A stretch of DNA of 64,000 nt from Micromonospora chersina (GCF_900091475.1 NZ_FMIB01000002.1:2418001-2482000); one strand, 5' to 3'; positions 42,948 to 53,954 are shown, numbered from the stretch's first letter. Notes: generated from the letters alone by a model not told the origin. A program made the numbers and translations.

Positions 42948-44392
42948 TCAGTCCGCCTCCGGGTCGGCCAGCGCGGGCAGCCGTACCGTCACCCGCAACC
43001 CCGGCGCCGCCGCCTCCGGCGCGGCGTCGGCCAGCTCGACGGCACCACCGGCCCGGCGGACCAGCTCGCGCACGATGGCCAGGCCCAGGCCCGCGCCGCC
43101 CGCGTCGCGCCCCCGCGCGTCGTCCAGCCGGGTGAAGCGGGCGAAGACCCGCTCCCGGTCCGCCGCCGGGATGCCCGGCCCGTCGTCGGTCACCGTGACC
43201 AGGTGGTACGCGGACCCGCCGCGCTGCCGTGGCACGGGCGGCCCGGGGTGCGGGCCGGTGACCGCGAGCCGCACCTCGCCGTGCGCGTGCCGCAGCGCGT
43301 TCTCCACGAGGTTGACCAGCACCCGGCGCAGCTCCCCCGGGTCACCCTCGGTCCAGAGCGGGCCGGGTGGCGGCTCCAGGCGCAGCGGCGGGGACGGGTA
43401 GCGCCCGGCGACCCCGCGCAGCAGCTCACCCAGCTCCACCGGGCCGACGGCGTGCGGCGCGGAGCGGTCCGGCCGGGCCGCCTGCTCGTCGAGGCGGGCC
43501 AGCAGCAGCAGGTCGTCGACCAGCCGGCTGAGCCGCTCGGTGTCGGCGAGCAGGTTCTCCGCCACCGCCGGCCAGTCCGGGTCGCCCAGCCGCCGGGCCA
43601 CCTCCAGCTCGGTGCGCATGTTGGTGACCGGGCTGCGCAGCTCGTGCGCCGCGTCGGCGACGAACGCCCGCTGCCGGTCCCGGGACGCGGCCAGCCGGTC
43701 CAGCATGTCGTTGAGGGTGACCGCCAGCCGGTGGATCTCGTCCCGTCCCGCCGGCACGGGCAGCCGCTCGGCCCCGGCCCGGCCGGTGATCTCGGCGGCC
43801 CCGCTGCGCAGCGCCTCGACGGGGCGCAGGGTCGCCCCCACCACCCGCCAGGCCACCACGGCCAGCCCGGCCACCAGCAACGGGAAGCCGACCAGCAGCA
43901 GGTTCCGGACCACGTGCAGGCTGTGCCGGACGTCGGTCATCGACTTGGCCACGAGCACGGTCCGCGGCTCGTCGGCCGTGCCGGCCGGCACGGTCACCAC
44001 TCGCACCGGCCCGGTGAGGCCGACCCGCCGCCCGTCCACCACCAGCCGTTGGCGTTCCCCCGCGCGCAGCCGGTCCCGGCCGAGCATCGGCACCAGCCGG
44101 TCGGCGTCGATGGAGGCGGCCCGGATCCGGCCCTCGCCGTCGACGACCTGGACGCGCAGCTGCCCGCCGGCCACCGGCAGCGGATCGGGCAGGGCGTCCT
44201 CCGCGGCGAGCAGCGCGACCGCGTCCGCGGTCCGGAACGCCTCGGCGTCGACCGAGCGCTGCAACGTCCAGCCGAGCGCGCCGAGCAGCAGCGCCCCGCC
44301 GAGCGCGAACCCGACGACCAGGCCGGCCACCCCGAGCACGAGCAGCCGGGACCGCAGCCCGAGGTCCGGCAGGAGGGCCCTGATCCGATGCC

Positions 44393-44396
<4 letters not shown>
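42948..44396 (-). CDS. Sensor histidine kinase
   Basis: 482 residues from ATG 44396. Two transmembrane helices (about 20-42 and 166-184) flank a small external sensor domain; HAMP, then HisKA with His251 (AAHELRSP) and a HATPase with N, G1 and G2 boxes. ATGA overlap with the response regulator. The stimulus is unknown. Confidence 0.9.
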
Positions 44397-45049
<653 letters not shown>

Positions 45050-45145
45050 GGGTCAAGGGTGCCATCGGGTGACACCCCCTAGGTAATCTCCTCAGCGCTC
45101 TCACAGCGTCCCCCGTGCACCATCTACCGTCAGGAGGTGCACACC

Positions 45146-46258
45146 ATGTCCGTACTGAAGAACCGCGCCGTACTGCGCTGGCTGGTCCCGGTGACCGCGG
45201 GGGTCGCCGTGATCGGGGGCGGCGCCGCCGTCGGCACGTTCGCCGCCGGGGCCGACCCGGCGCTGCCGCCGCGTACCGCCGCCCAGCTCCTGGAGGACCT
45301 GCGCACGTCCCGCCTCGACGGGCTCTCCGGCACCGTGGTGCAGCGGGCCGACCTCGGGCTGCCGCCGATCGCCGAGCTGGCCGGGAAGGCCGGCGGGAAC
45401 GAGCTGGCCAGCCTGGTCAGCGGCACGCACACCCTGCGAGTCTGGTACGCCGGCCCGGACCGCCAGCGGGTCGCCCTCGTCGACACGCTCGGCGAACGGG
45501 ACGTGCTGCGCAACGGGCGCGACGTCTGGACCTGGAGCAGCCGGGACAACGCCGCCTCGCACCGGACGCTGCCGGCGGAGGGGAAGGACCTCGACACCGC
45601 GCCGGCCACCCCGGCCGACGCCGCCGACCGGGCGCTGGCCGCGATCGACCCGAGCACGGCCGTCACCGTCGGGCGCTCCGCCACCGTCGCGGGCCGCAGC
45701 GTGTACGAGCTGGTGCTGACGCCGCGCGACCGGGACTCGCTGGTGCACCAGGTGCGGATCGCGCTGGACGCGAAGGAGCACGTGCCGCTGCGCTTCGAGG
45801 TGCTGGCCGACGGGGCGGACGAGCCGGCGTTCGAGGTGGCGTTCACCCAGGTGGACTTCCGCACGCCGGACGCCGACCAGTTCCGGTTCAACCCGCCGCC
45901 GGGTGTGAAGGTCACCGAGGAGTCGGCGGACGACCGGCACGGGCCGGCCGGCAGGCGTCCCGCGGGCCGGGGCGAGGAGCGGCCGGACGTGCGTACCGTC
46001 GGGACCGGCTGGACCACGGTGCTGGTCGCGAAGATCGACGTGGCCGGCGGCGCGGCGGGCGCGAAGCCGGGCGAGGCGGCCGGCCCGGACGCGGAGGCGC
46101 TGTCGAAGGTGCTCGGCGGGCTCCAGCGGGTGAGCGGTGACTGGGGCAGCGGGCGGCTGCTCAGCGGCAAGCTGTTCAGCGTGCTGCTCACCGACGACGG
46201 CCGGGTGCTGGCCGGGCTGGTCACCCCGGAGCGGCTGTACCAGGCGGCGAAGGGCTGA
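45146..46258 (+). CDS. LolA/DUF2092-like secreted protein
   Basis: 370 residues from ATG 45146 (AGGAGG eight bases upstream). A signal or anchor helix is followed by a LolA-type beta fold (GTHTLRVWYAG, FEVAFTQVDFRTPDADQFRFNPP). Such proteins in actinomycetes are secreted lipoproteins of unknown role, often next to two-component systems. Probably under the adjacent regulator. Confidence 0.75.
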   Translation: MSVLKNRAVLRWLVPVTAGVAVIGGGAAVGTFAAGADPALPPRTAAQLLEDLRTSRLDGLSGTVVQRADLGLPPIAELAGKAGGNELASLVSGTHTLRVWYAGPDRQRVALVDTLGERDVLRNGRDVWTWSSRDNAASHRTLPAEGKDLDTAPATPADAADRALAAIDPSTAVTVGRSATVAGRSVYELVLTPRDRDSLVHQVRIALDAKEHVPLRFEVLADGADEPAFEVAFTQVDFRTPDADQFRFNPPPGVKVTEESADDRHGPAGRRPAGRGEERPDVRTVGTGWTTVLVAKIDVAGGAAGAKPGEAAGPDAEALSKVLGGLQRVSGDWGSGRLLSGKLFSVLLTDDGRVLAGLVTPERLYQAAKG

Positions 46259-46281
46259 GATCCGCGAGAACGGACCCGTCG

Positions 46282-46312
46282 GGGCCCGGTCGGCGTGACG
46301 CCGACCGGGCCC
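46282..46312 (+). terminator. Terminator after LolA-like gene
   Basis: GGGCCCGGTCGGCG and its perfect complement (14 bp) around a 3-base loop. Confidence 0.85.
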
Positions 46313-46413
46313 GCTGTCGTGTGCGAGCCTGCGGTGTGACGTCGTCGCGGGCGGCCGGCGAGGCTTGGTCCGGCGGGTGGCCACGCGGTATCTTTCTCAG
46401 TTCAAACACAAAA

Positions 46414-46438
46414 AGGAATGGCTCGTTGAGCCATTCCT
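46414..46438 (+). promoter_or_regulatory. AT-rich hairpin in helD leader, possible attenuator
   Basis: AGGAATGGCTC pairs perfectly with GAGCCATTCCT (11 bp, 3-base loop), preceded by an A run and followed by CAATTTT, in an unusually AT-rich island 28 bases before the helD start. It looks like an intrinsic terminator inside the leader. Confidence 0.55.
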
Positions 46439-46466
46439 GCCGCAATTTTAGCCATGAGGAGCCGGC

Positions 46467-48761
46467 TTGTCAACGCACTCCGACGTGTCGCGTGAGCTGC
46501 ACCAGGACGACGAGATCGGTCACGAGCAGAAGTACGTCTCGATGCTCTACGACCGGCTGGACGGCATGCGGGACCAGGCGGCCCGGCGGCTCACCGAGGA
46601 GCTGCGCACGACCGGCGGCACGCAGCAGGCCCGGTCGCAGCGCGACTCGGCCGTGCAGATGTACGCCGACCAGGTCGAGCAGTACTCCGCCGTGGAGACG
46701 GGCCTCTGCTTCGGCCGCCTCGACGGCGACGACGACTCGTGCCGCTATGTCGGCCGAATCGGCATCTTCGACACCTCCGGCGACTACGACCCGCTGCTGA
46801 TCGACTGGCGTGCCCCGGCCGCCCGCGCCTTCTACCTGGCCACCGCCGCGAACCCGCAGGGCGTACGCCGGCGCCGGCACCTGCGTACCCGGGAGCGGAA
46901 GGTCACCGGGCTCAACGACGAGGTGCTGGACATCGCCGCCGCGTCCCCCACCGCCCACGAGGAGGTGACCGGCGAGGCGTCGCTGCTCGCCGCGCTGAAC
47001 GCCGGGCGTACCGGGCGGATGCGCGACATCGTCGAAACCATCCAGGCCGAGCAGGACCGGATCATCCGGGCCGACCTGCCGGGCGTCATGGTGGTGCAGG
47101 GCGGCCCCGGCACCGGCAAGACCGCCGTGGCGCTGCACCGCGCCGCGTACCTGCTCTACACGCACCGGCAGCAGCTCTCCACCCGGGGCGTGCTGCTGGT
47201 CGGCCCGAACGCCACGTTCCTGCGCTACATCTCCCAGGTGCTGCCGGCGCTGGCCGAGACCGGCGTGCTGCTGCGCACCCAGGCCGACCTTTTCCCCGGC
47301 GTGCACGCCGTGCGCACCGAGCCGGCGGCCACCGCGGCGCTGAAGGGGCGCCTGGTGCTGGCCGAGGTGCTGGCGAACGCCGTCCGGGACCGGCAGTGGG
47401 TGCCGGAGGAGCCGCTGGAGATCGAGCTGCCGCAGCGGGAGATCCTCACGCTCGACCCCGAGACGGTGCGCCAGGCGCGGGACCGGGTCCGGCGCACCGA
47501 GCGCCCGCACAACCTGGCCCGGGCGATGTTCGACATCGAGATCGTGCACGCGCTCGCCGAGCAGGTGGCCGAGCGGATCGGCGCCGACCCGCTCGGCGGG
47601 GAGAACCTGCTCTCCGAGGCCGACCGGGCCGAGATCCGCCGGGAGCTGCGTGACGAGCCGGAGATCCGGTCCGCCCTGGACGAGCTGTGGCCCGTGCTCA
47701 CCCCGCAGCGGCTGCTCGCCGACCTGTACGCCTCGCCGGAGCGGATCGCCGCCGCCGCGCCGATGCTCACCGACGCCGAGCGGGCGGCGCTGCACCGGGA
47801 GCCGGGCGGCTGGACGCCGGCCGACGTGCCGCTGCTCGACGAGGCGGCCGAGCTGCTCGGCGAGGACGAGCGCGCCGCCGCGGCCCGCCGGGAGCGGATC
47901 CGCGCGCTGGAACGGGAGTACGCCGAGGGCGTGCTGGAGATCTGGCGCGGTTCCCGTTCGATCGACGTGGAGGACGAGGCGGACGGCGGCGAGATCCTGG
48001 GCGTCACCGACCTCATCGACGCCGACCGGCTCTCCGAGCGGCAGGAGGAGGCCGATCGGCTCACCACGGCGCAGCGCGCCGCCGCAGACCGCACCTGGGC
48101 CTTCGGGCACGTGATCGTCGACGAGGCGCAGGAGCTGTCGCCGATGGCCTGGCGGCTGCTGATGCGCCGCTGCCCGAGCCGGTCGATGACCATCGTGGGG
48201 GACGTGGCGCAGACCGGCGCGCTCGCCGGCACGCCGTCCTGGCAGGAGGCCCTGGCGCCGTACGTGGCGGACCGGTGGCGGCTGGAGGAGTTGACCGTCA
48301 GCTACCGCACCCCGGCCGAGATCATGGCGGTCGCCGCCGAGGTGCTCGCCGAGATCGACCCGGCGCTGCGCCCACCCCGCTCCGTACGCGCCAGCGGCGT
48401 GCCGCCGTGGGACCGGTCCGTCGCGGCGGACCGGCTCGTCGCCGAGCTGGTGGAGGCGGCCGCTCGGGAGGCGGCCGGGCTGGCCGACGGCCGGCTCGGC
48501 GTGATCGTGCCGGCCGGCCGGGTGACCGAGCTCAGCGCGGCGGTCGTCGCCGCGCTGCCCGAGGCGGCCGTCGGCGAGCAGCCGGAGCTGGCGAACCGGG
48601 TGGTGGTGCTCACCACCGAGCAGGCCAAGGGCCTGGAGTTCGACTCGGTGCTGGTGGTGGATCCGGACCGGATCGTCGCCGAGTCCCCGCGCGGCCACAG
48701 CGACCTCTACGTCGCCCTCACCCGCGCCACCCAGCGCCTGGGCGTCCTCCGCACCCCCTGA
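46467..48761 (+). CDS. helD: HelD-family RNA polymerase recycling ATPase
   Basis: 764 residues. UvrD-like superfamily 1 helicase motor: Walker A GGPGTGKT (212-219), Walker B IVDEAQEL, motif SYRTP and C-terminal VVVLTTEQAKGLEFDSV. The N-terminal coiled arm (YVSMLYDRLDGMRDQAA) and inserted domain are typical of actinobacterial class II HelD, which releases stalled polymerase and, as HelR, gives rifampicin tolerance. Start TTG 46467 with GAGGAG upstream. Expression may be set by the leader hairpin. Confidence 0.9.
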   Translation: MSTHSDVSRELHQDDEIGHEQKYVSMLYDRLDGMRDQAARRLTEELRTTGGTQQARSQRDSAVQMYADQVEQYSAVETGLCFGRLDGDDDSCRYVGRIGIFDTSGDYDPLLIDWRAPAARAFYLATAANPQGVRRRRHLRTRERKVTGLNDEVLDIAAASPTAHEEVTGEASLLAALNAGRTGRMRDIVETIQAEQDRIIRADLPGVMVVQGGPGTGKTAVALHRAAYLLYTHRQQLSTRGVLLVGPNATFLRYISQVLPALAETGVLLRTQADLFPGVHAVRTEPAATAALKGRLVLAEVLANAVRDRQWVPEEPLEIELPQREILTLDPETVRQARDRVRRTERPHNLARAMFDIEIVHALAEQVAERIGADPLGGENLLSEADRAEIRRELRDEPEIRSALDELWPVLTPQRLLADLYASPERIAAAAPMLTDAERAALHREPGGWTPADVPLLDEAAELLGEDERAAAARRERIRALEREYAEGVLEIWRGSRSIDVEDEADGGEILGVTDLIDADRLSERQEEADRLTTAQRAAADRTWAFGHVIVDEAQELSPMAWRLLMRRCPSRSMTIVGDVAQTGALAGTPSWQEALAPYVADRWRLEELTVSYRTPAEIMAVAAEVLAEIDPALRPPRSVRASGVPPWDRSVAADRLVAELVEAAAREAAGLADGRLGVIVPAGRVTELSAAVVAALPEAAVGEQPELANRVVVLTTEQAKGLEFDSVLVVDPDRIVAESPRGHSDLYVALTRATQRLGVLRTP

Positions 48762-48770
48762 CCGCAGACG

Positions 48771-48798
48771 GAAGGGGGCGGCCGTGGCCGCCCCCTTC
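48771..48798. terminator. Bidirectional terminator
   Basis: GAAGGGGGCGGCC pairs perfectly with GGCCGCCCCCTTC (13 bp), 2-base loop, between convergent genes. Confidence 0.8.
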
Positions 48799-48814
48799 GT
48801 CGTCGGTGTCCGGA

Positions 48815-49246
48815 TCAGCCCGGATTCGCCTGGTCGTTGGTGAAGTTTCCGACCTGGCTACCGCTGGACGAGGCGTCGCTTGTCGAGCCGCCGGCCGGGG
48901 TGCTCAGGCCGCCGGTGGTGGCGTCGCCCGTGGTGGTCGGGGCCACCTTGCCCGGGTGCTGCTCCGGCTGCCGGGCGATCCGGCGGGCGCTCGCCGGGCC
49001 GGCGGTGCCGCCGGTAGTGGTCACCGCGCCCTGGCCCCGGGTGGGCCCGCCGTCGCGCAACACGTTCGGGTCGACCGGGGCGTGCGCCGGATCGTCCGGA
49101 TCCTCCTCCTGGATCACCCGCAGCACGTCGGTCTGCGGCACGGTGACCTCGTCGAGCGCGCCCTCGCCGTAGACACCGCCGGCGACCCGCTCCTCGGCCC
49201 GCCGGGCGGCGTCCTGCCGCATGTCGTCCTCACGCACGTCAACCAC
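48815..49246 (-). CDS. Disordered protein of unknown function
   Basis: 143 residues, acidic N-terminus (VREDDMRQDAARRAEERVAGG) and a low-complexity Thr/Gly/Ser C-terminus. No folded domain is recognised. Confidence 0.5.
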   Translation of the reverse strand: MVDVREDDMRQDAARRAEERVAGGVYGEGALDEVTVPQTDVLRVIQEEDPDDPAHAPVDPNVLRDGGPTRGQGAVTTTGGTAGPASARRIARQPEQHPGKVAPTTTGDATTGGLSTPAGGSTSDASSSGSQVGNFTNDQANPG

Positions 49247-49539
49247 CTCGCAGATCTCTCGGGATCCTCGTTGCGTGCCCGGCCACCGCCGGCTGAAACC
49301 GGTCGGCGCCCGTTCCGCCCCCCGATGTCGGGTTCACCGCTGAGGCCGTGCCCGACACGCGGGTGCCGGGCGCCGCCCGGCGTGGTGCTTCTATTCGGCC
49401 GGAGACCGGTGTTACCTCGCCGGGGGCCCGGGTAGACGGAGGGTGCCCCCGCCACAGAGCGCGAACCGCGCCGTGGCCGACCTGCGGCAGCGGGGCGGGA
49501 GGTGTGCAGAGAACGACTCATCAATCCTGAGGAGGACAG
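49247..49539. other. Intergenic, divergent promoter region
   Basis: About 290 bases between divergent genes. Several GC-rich inverted segments occur, but none stands out as an operator. Confidence 0.4.
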
Positions 49540-49920
49540 ATGAGCACGCAGGCTGCATCCACCAGGCCGATGAACCGGCCGGCGCAGGACATGTCCAACC
49601 GGGCCGCGATGCAGGAGACGCCGACCCGCCCGATGCCGATGATGCACGACGGGCACCGGGAGCAGGCCATCGCAGCGCCTGGCACCGAGACCAAGCCGTC
49701 GTTCGCGACGACCGAGTTCTGGGTCTACGTCGCGTCCGTCGCGGCGGTGCTGGTGGCGTCCTTCCTGGTCGGGAAGAACTCGGTCGGGGTGGACATCTTC
49801 CGTGCCCCGCAGGCCTGGTTCTTCATCACGCTGCTGACCATCGGTTACCTGGGTAGCCGCGGTCTGGCCAAGGCCGGAAGCAACTTCCGCAGCGGTGAGG
49901 AGCGCAAGGCCCGGCACTGA
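49540..49920 (+). CDS. Small membrane protein
   Basis: 126 residues. Disordered N-terminal half, then two transmembrane helices (about 61-78 and 90-108) and a short basic tail. ATG with GAGGAGG upstream. Function unknown. Confidence 0.7.
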   Translation: MSTQAASTRPMNRPAQDMSNRAAMQETPTRPMPMMHDGHREQAIAAPGTETKPSFATTEFWVYVASVAAVLVASFLVGKNSVGVDIFRAPQAWFFITLLTIGYLGSRGLAKAGSNFRSGEERKARH

Positions 49921-49937
49921 CCGGAGCCACACCTGAG

Positions 49938-49976
49938 ACGACGATGCCCCCGGGGATCACCCGGGGGCATCGTCGT
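49938..49976. terminator. Long bidirectional terminator
   Basis: A perfect 17-bp stem (ACGACGATGCCCCCGGG and its complement) around a 5-base loop, between convergent stops. Confidence 0.88.
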
Positions 49977-49982
49977 GTGCCG

Positions 49983-50942
49983 TCACTCCCCGCCGAAGTC
50001 CCCGAAGTCGCCGCCGAAGTCGCCCTCGAAGGCGTCCTCGATGAGCTCACCGGCGACCAGGCCGCCCGCCACGCCGAGCGCGGCGCCGCCCAGCATGCCG
50101 GCCATGCCGGAGCCGCGGTGGCCGTGGTGCCCGTGCGGGGCGCCGAAGCCGTGCGCGCGCAGGTTGCCGTACCGCGAGGTGGTCTCCCGCAGCCAGCCGT
50201 CGACCACCTGGACCCAGTCGGTCCGGCCGGCGTCGCTGTGCGGGACGGCGTACCGGCCGAAGACGTCGTGCCCGGCGCTGAGGAAGCCGCCGCGCTTGTC
50301 GCACTCGAGGATCACCTCGACACCCTGCTGGCTGGTGACGAAGGTCAGCTCGACCTCGTTGATCGTCCCGGCGTACTGCGGCGCCGCGAAGAACTCGATC
50401 TCCTGGTAGAAGGGCAGCGTCTGCTGCACGCCCCGGATGTGGCCGCGCTCCAGGTCGGCGTGCTTGAAGCGGAAGCCGAGCGCCTGGAACGCGTCGAGGA
50501 TCCGCTCGTGGATCGGCAGCGGGTGCACCGCGACCTGGTCCAGGTCGGACTTGTCCACCGCCCGGGCCACCGCCAGCTCGGTCCGCAGGCCCATGGTCAT
50601 GCCGTGCAGCCGCTGGCCGTACACGTCGGTGACCGGGGTCTCCCACGGGACGGGGAGCTGGAACGGGATGGACAGCTGCTGCTTCGGGGCGAGCTGGAGC
50701 GGACCGCTCACCGCCATCCGGTGGAACTCCATGATGCCGGCGTACTCGGTGTCGCCGCCCTCGATCTCGACCCGGGTGACCAGGCCGACGGTGATCTGCT
50801 CGATGCTCGCCGGCGCGTCGCCGCCGACCAGGTTGACGTGACCGTCCAGGGTCAGGCCCGGCCGGGTGTTCGGGTTGGTCAGCACCGTGTCGACGCTCGG
50901 GCCGCCCACGCCGAACGCGCTCAGCATCTTCTTGAAGACCAT
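49983..50942 (-). CDS. SpoOM-family protein
   Basis: 319 residues from ATG 50942. Arrestin-like N-terminal domain (MVFKKMLSAFGVGGPSVDTV, then VTRVEIEGGD) and the family core PFQLPVPWETPVTDV identify SpoOM (sporulation-control protein). A Gly/His-rich segment and a C-terminal acidic repeat of GDF follow. Probably cytosolic. Confidence 0.85.
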   Translation of the reverse strand: MVFKKMLSAFGVGGPSVDTVLTNPNTRPGLTLDGHVNLVGGDAPASIEQITVGLVTRVEIEGGDTEYAGIMEFHRMAVSGPLQLAPKQQLSIPFQLPVPWETPVTDVYGQRLHGMTMGLRTELAVARAVDKSDLDQVAVHPLPIHERILDAFQALGFRFKHADLERGHIRGVQQTLPFYQEIEFFAAPQYAGTINEVELTFVTSQQGVEVILECDKRGGFLSAGHDVFGRYAVPHSDAGRTDWVQVVDGWLRETTSRYGNLRAHGFGAPHGHHGHRGSGMAGMLGGAALGVAGGLVAGELIEDAFEGDFGGDFGDFGGE

Positions 50943-51040
50943 CGCCACTCCGCTCCCACCGTCGGCGCGCTCCACCGTGGAGCGGGCCGCAAGGGCACCC
51001 TAACCTGGGCGGCTGTGAAGTGCCTGAAAGCGGAGGCCGG

Positions 51041-51817
51041 TCAGTAGACGTCGACCACGATCAGCTCACCCACCTGCTCGCCGATCTGCCGGCGCCCGTC
51101 GGGCGGCAGCCCCGCGTCGGTGATGAGCAGGTCGGCCTCCTCCAGCGGGGCGATGGTGGCGATGCCGATGGTCTCCCACTTGGTGTGGTCGGCGAGCACG
51201 ACGAGTCGCCGGGCCGCGCCGATGAGCCGCCGGTTGACCGCCGCCTCCAGCAGGTTCGGGGTGGTGAACCCGGTGCGCGGGCTCATCCCGTGCACGCCCA
51301 GGAAGAGCAGGTCGACGTTGAGCGCGGCGATGGCCGCCTCGGCCACCGGCCCGGTCAGCGCGTCCGAGGGGGTACGGATGCCGCCGGTCAGCACGACCGT
51401 CTGGTCGGCGCGCGGGTTCTGGTAGAGGGCGTCGGCGACCGGGATCGAGTTGGTGACAACGGTCAGCCCCCGGACGTCGGCCAGCCGGGCGGCCAGCGCG
51501 GCGGTGGTGGTGCCGGCGGAGAGCGCGATGGCCATGCCGGGCTCGACCAGGCCGGCGGCCCGCTCGACGATGGCCCGCTTCTCGGCCTGCTGCCGGATCG
51601 ACTTGGCCGCGAAGCCCGGCTCCTCGGCCGAGCCGGGGCCGGCCAGCGTCGCTCCCCCGTGGACCTTGTCGACGAGGCCCCGCTCGGCGAGCACCTCCAG
51701 ATCCCGCCGGATCGTCATGTCCGACACCCCGAAGCGGCTGACCAGGTGGCTGACCCGGACGCCGCCGCGCTGGCGGATCAACTCCAGGATGGCGCTCTGC
51801 CGTTGCTGAGCGAGCAT
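51041..51817 (-). CDS. DeoR-family sugar regulator
   Basis: 258 residues. N-terminal DeoR helix-turn-helix (RVSHLVSRFGVSDMTIRRDLEVL) and a sugar-phosphate-binding domain (IALSAGTTTAALA). It follows GH42 by 26 bases and so is probably in its transcript. The likely regulator of the divergent galactoside genes. Confidence 0.88.
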   Translation of the reverse strand: MLAQQRQSAILELIRQRGGVRVSHLVSRFGVSDMTIRRDLEVLAERGLVDKVHGGATLAGPGSAEEPGFAAKSIRQQAEKRAIVERAAGLVEPGMAIALSAGTTTAALAARLADVRGLTVVTNSIPVADALYQNPRADQTVVLTGGIRTPSDALTGPVAEAAIAALNVDLLFLGVHGMSPRTGFTTPNLLEAAVNRRLIGAARRLVVLADHTKWETIGIATIAPLEEADLLITDAGLPPDGRRQIGEQVGELIVVDVY

Positions 51818-51843
51818 CGAACTCCCTTCGGGCGGCACGAGAG

Positions 51844-53913
51844 TCAGACCGCGTCGGTCGTCCGGTGCACCGCGGGCGCACCGGCGTCCGGCGGCCCGGA
51901 CGGCAGGGCCCGGTCGCCGGCGCCGCCGGACGTCTCGCGGACGACGGCCACCTCCCCCGCCGGGACGACCAACTCGCCGTCGCACCAGCCGCCGGCGAGC
52001 AGTTCGGCGCCCGTGACCGCCAGCCGGGCCTCGGCGCCGGTGTGGTTGATGACGAACAGCCAGCTCCGGTCGGCGGACCGGCGGCGGACCACCTCCACCC
52101 CCTCCGGCGCGGTGGCCGCGGGCCGGGCGCCGGCCTCGGCGAGCAGCCGGGCGACCAGCCGGTCGGTCGCCGGCTGGTCGAGCCGGGTGCCGAGGTACCA
52201 GGCCGCGCCCGCGCCGACCGCGTGCCGGGTCAGCGCCGGCACCCCGGGCAGCGGCCCGTCGGCGTACGACGCGAGGATCTCGGCGCCCTCGGTGTGCAGC
52301 CACTCGGTCCACACGTCGGCGGTCGTGCCGTCGTCGAGGCGGACCGACTCGCCCGCCCGGAGCGGGAAGAACTCCTCGGTGCGTACGCCCAGCAGGTCGC
52401 GGAAGGCACCCGGGTAGCCGCCGAGCCGGATGTGGTCGTGCTCGTCGACGATGCCGCTGAAGTACGTGACAAGCGCCGTCCCGCCCGCCTCGACGTACCG
52501 GCGCAGCGCGTCGGCGTCGGCGTCGCGGACCAGGTAGAGGGTGGGCGCCAGGACCAGGCGGTAGTGGGACAGGTCGGCCGACGGGTGCACCACGTCGGCG
52601 GTGACCCCGGCCCGCCAGAGCGCGCCGTGCAGCGCGGTGAGCCGGTCGGCGTAGGTGACGTCGACACTGGGGTGGGAGTCGAGTTCGGCGCCCCACCACG
52701 CCTCGTAGTCGAAGAGGATCGCCACGTCGGCGTCGACCCGGCTGCCGCGTACCTCGGCCAGGGCCGCCAGGTCGGCGCCCAGCCGGCAGACCTCGCGGAA
52801 CACCTTGGTCTCCGGGCCGGCGTGCGGGACCAGCGCGGAGTGGAACTTCTCCGCGCCGGCTCGGGAGGCCCGCCACTGGAAGAACAGCACCCCGTCGGCG
52901 CCGCGCGCCACATGGGCGAGGCTGTTGCGGCGCAGCTGCCCGGGGGTCTTGGCGACGTTGCGCGGCTGCCAGTTCACGGCGCTCGTCGAGTGCTCCATGA
53001 GCAGCCAGGGCCCGCCGCCGGCGACGCCCCGGGTGTGGTCGGCGGCCAGCGCCAGGTTGACCTGCGGCTGCGGATCGGCGGCCGTCAGGTAGTGGTCGTT
53101 GGCGACCACGTCCACATCGGCGGCCCACGAGTGGTAGTCGAGGTACTTGATGCCGGTGCCGATCATGAAGTTCGTGGTGACCGGCTGCGTGGTGAGCCGG
53201 GTCAGCAGGTCGCGTTCGGCGCGCAGTTGGGCGCGCTGCTCGTCCGAGGAGAAGCGCAGGAAGTCGAGCTGCTGGGTGGGGTTGGCGAAGGTCGGCGCGG
53301 TCCGCGGCGGGTTGACCTCGGCCCAGTCGTGGTAGCGCTGGCTCCAGAACGCGGTCCCCCAGGCCGCGTTGAGCGCGTCCAGGTCGCCGTAGCGCTCGCG
53401 CAGCCAGCGCCGGAACGCGTCGGCGCTGACGTCGCAGTAGCAGTGCACGTTGTGGCAGCCCAGCTCGTTGGAGACGTGCCACATGACGACGGCCGGGTGG
53501 TCGGCGTACCGGCCGGCGACGGCCTCGACCAGGGCGAGCGAGCGCTCGCGGAAGACCGGCGAGCTGGGGCAGTACGCCTGCCGCCCGCCGGGCCAGAGGA
53601 CGGTGCCGTCGGCGCGGCGGGGCAGCGTCTCCGGGTGCCGGTGGGCCAGCCAGGGCGGCGGGCTGGCGGTGGCGGTGGCAAGGTCGACGCTGATCCCGCC
53701 GTCGTGCAGCAGGTCGAGCGACCGGTCCAGCCAGTCGAACTCGAAGCGGCCGGGAGCGGGTTCCAGCAGGGCCCAGGAGAAGATCCCGACCGACACCAGG
53801 TTGACCCCGGCCCGGCGCATCAGCTCGACGTCCTCGGCCCAGGTCTCCTCGGGCCACTGCTCCGGGTTGTAGTCGGCGCCGTACCAGATGCGCTCGCCGT
53901 GCCAGTTCCGCAT
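51844..53913 (-). CDS. GH42 beta-galactosidase
   Basis: 689 residues. GH42 TIM barrel: acid/base Glu150 (WHVSNE), nucleophile Glu307 (LLMEHST), and the zinc cysteines Cys115, Cys153, Cys158 and Cys160. No signal peptide, so it acts on oligosaccharides imported by the divergent ABC system. Confidence 0.92.
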   Translation of the reverse strand: MRNWHGERIWYGADYNPEQWPEETWAEDVELMRRAGVNLVSVGIFSWALLEPAPGRFEFDWLDRSLDLLHDGGISVDLATATASPPPWLAHRHPETLPRRADGTVLWPGGRQAYCPSSPVFRERSLALVEAVAGRYADHPAVVMWHVSNELGCHNVHCYCDVSADAFRRWLRERYGDLDALNAAWGTAFWSQRYHDWAEVNPPRTAPTFANPTQQLDFLRFSSDEQRAQLRAERDLLTRLTTQPVTTNFMIGTGIKYLDYHSWAADVDVVANDHYLTAADPQPQVNLALAADHTRGVAGGGPWLLMEHSTSAVNWQPRNVAKTPGQLRRNSLAHVARGADGVLFFQWRASRAGAEKFHSALVPHAGPETKVFREVCRLGADLAALAEVRGSRVDADVAILFDYEAWWGAELDSHPSVDVTYADRLTALHGALWRAGVTADVVHPSADLSHYRLVLAPTLYLVRDADADALRRYVEAGGTALVTYFSGIVDEHDHIRLGGYPGAFRDLLGVRTEEFFPLRAGESVRLDDGTTADVWTEWLHTEGAEILASYADGPLPGVPALTRHAVGAGAAWYLGTRLDQPATDRLVARLLAEAGARPAATAPEGVEVVRRRSADRSWLFVINHTGAEARLAVTGAELLAGGWCDGELVVPAGEVAVVRETSGGAGDRALPSGPPDAGAPAVHRTTDAV

Positions 53914-53954
53914 GACAGCAGAGAGTGCCCCCGAACGGCACCCAAGTCAACACT

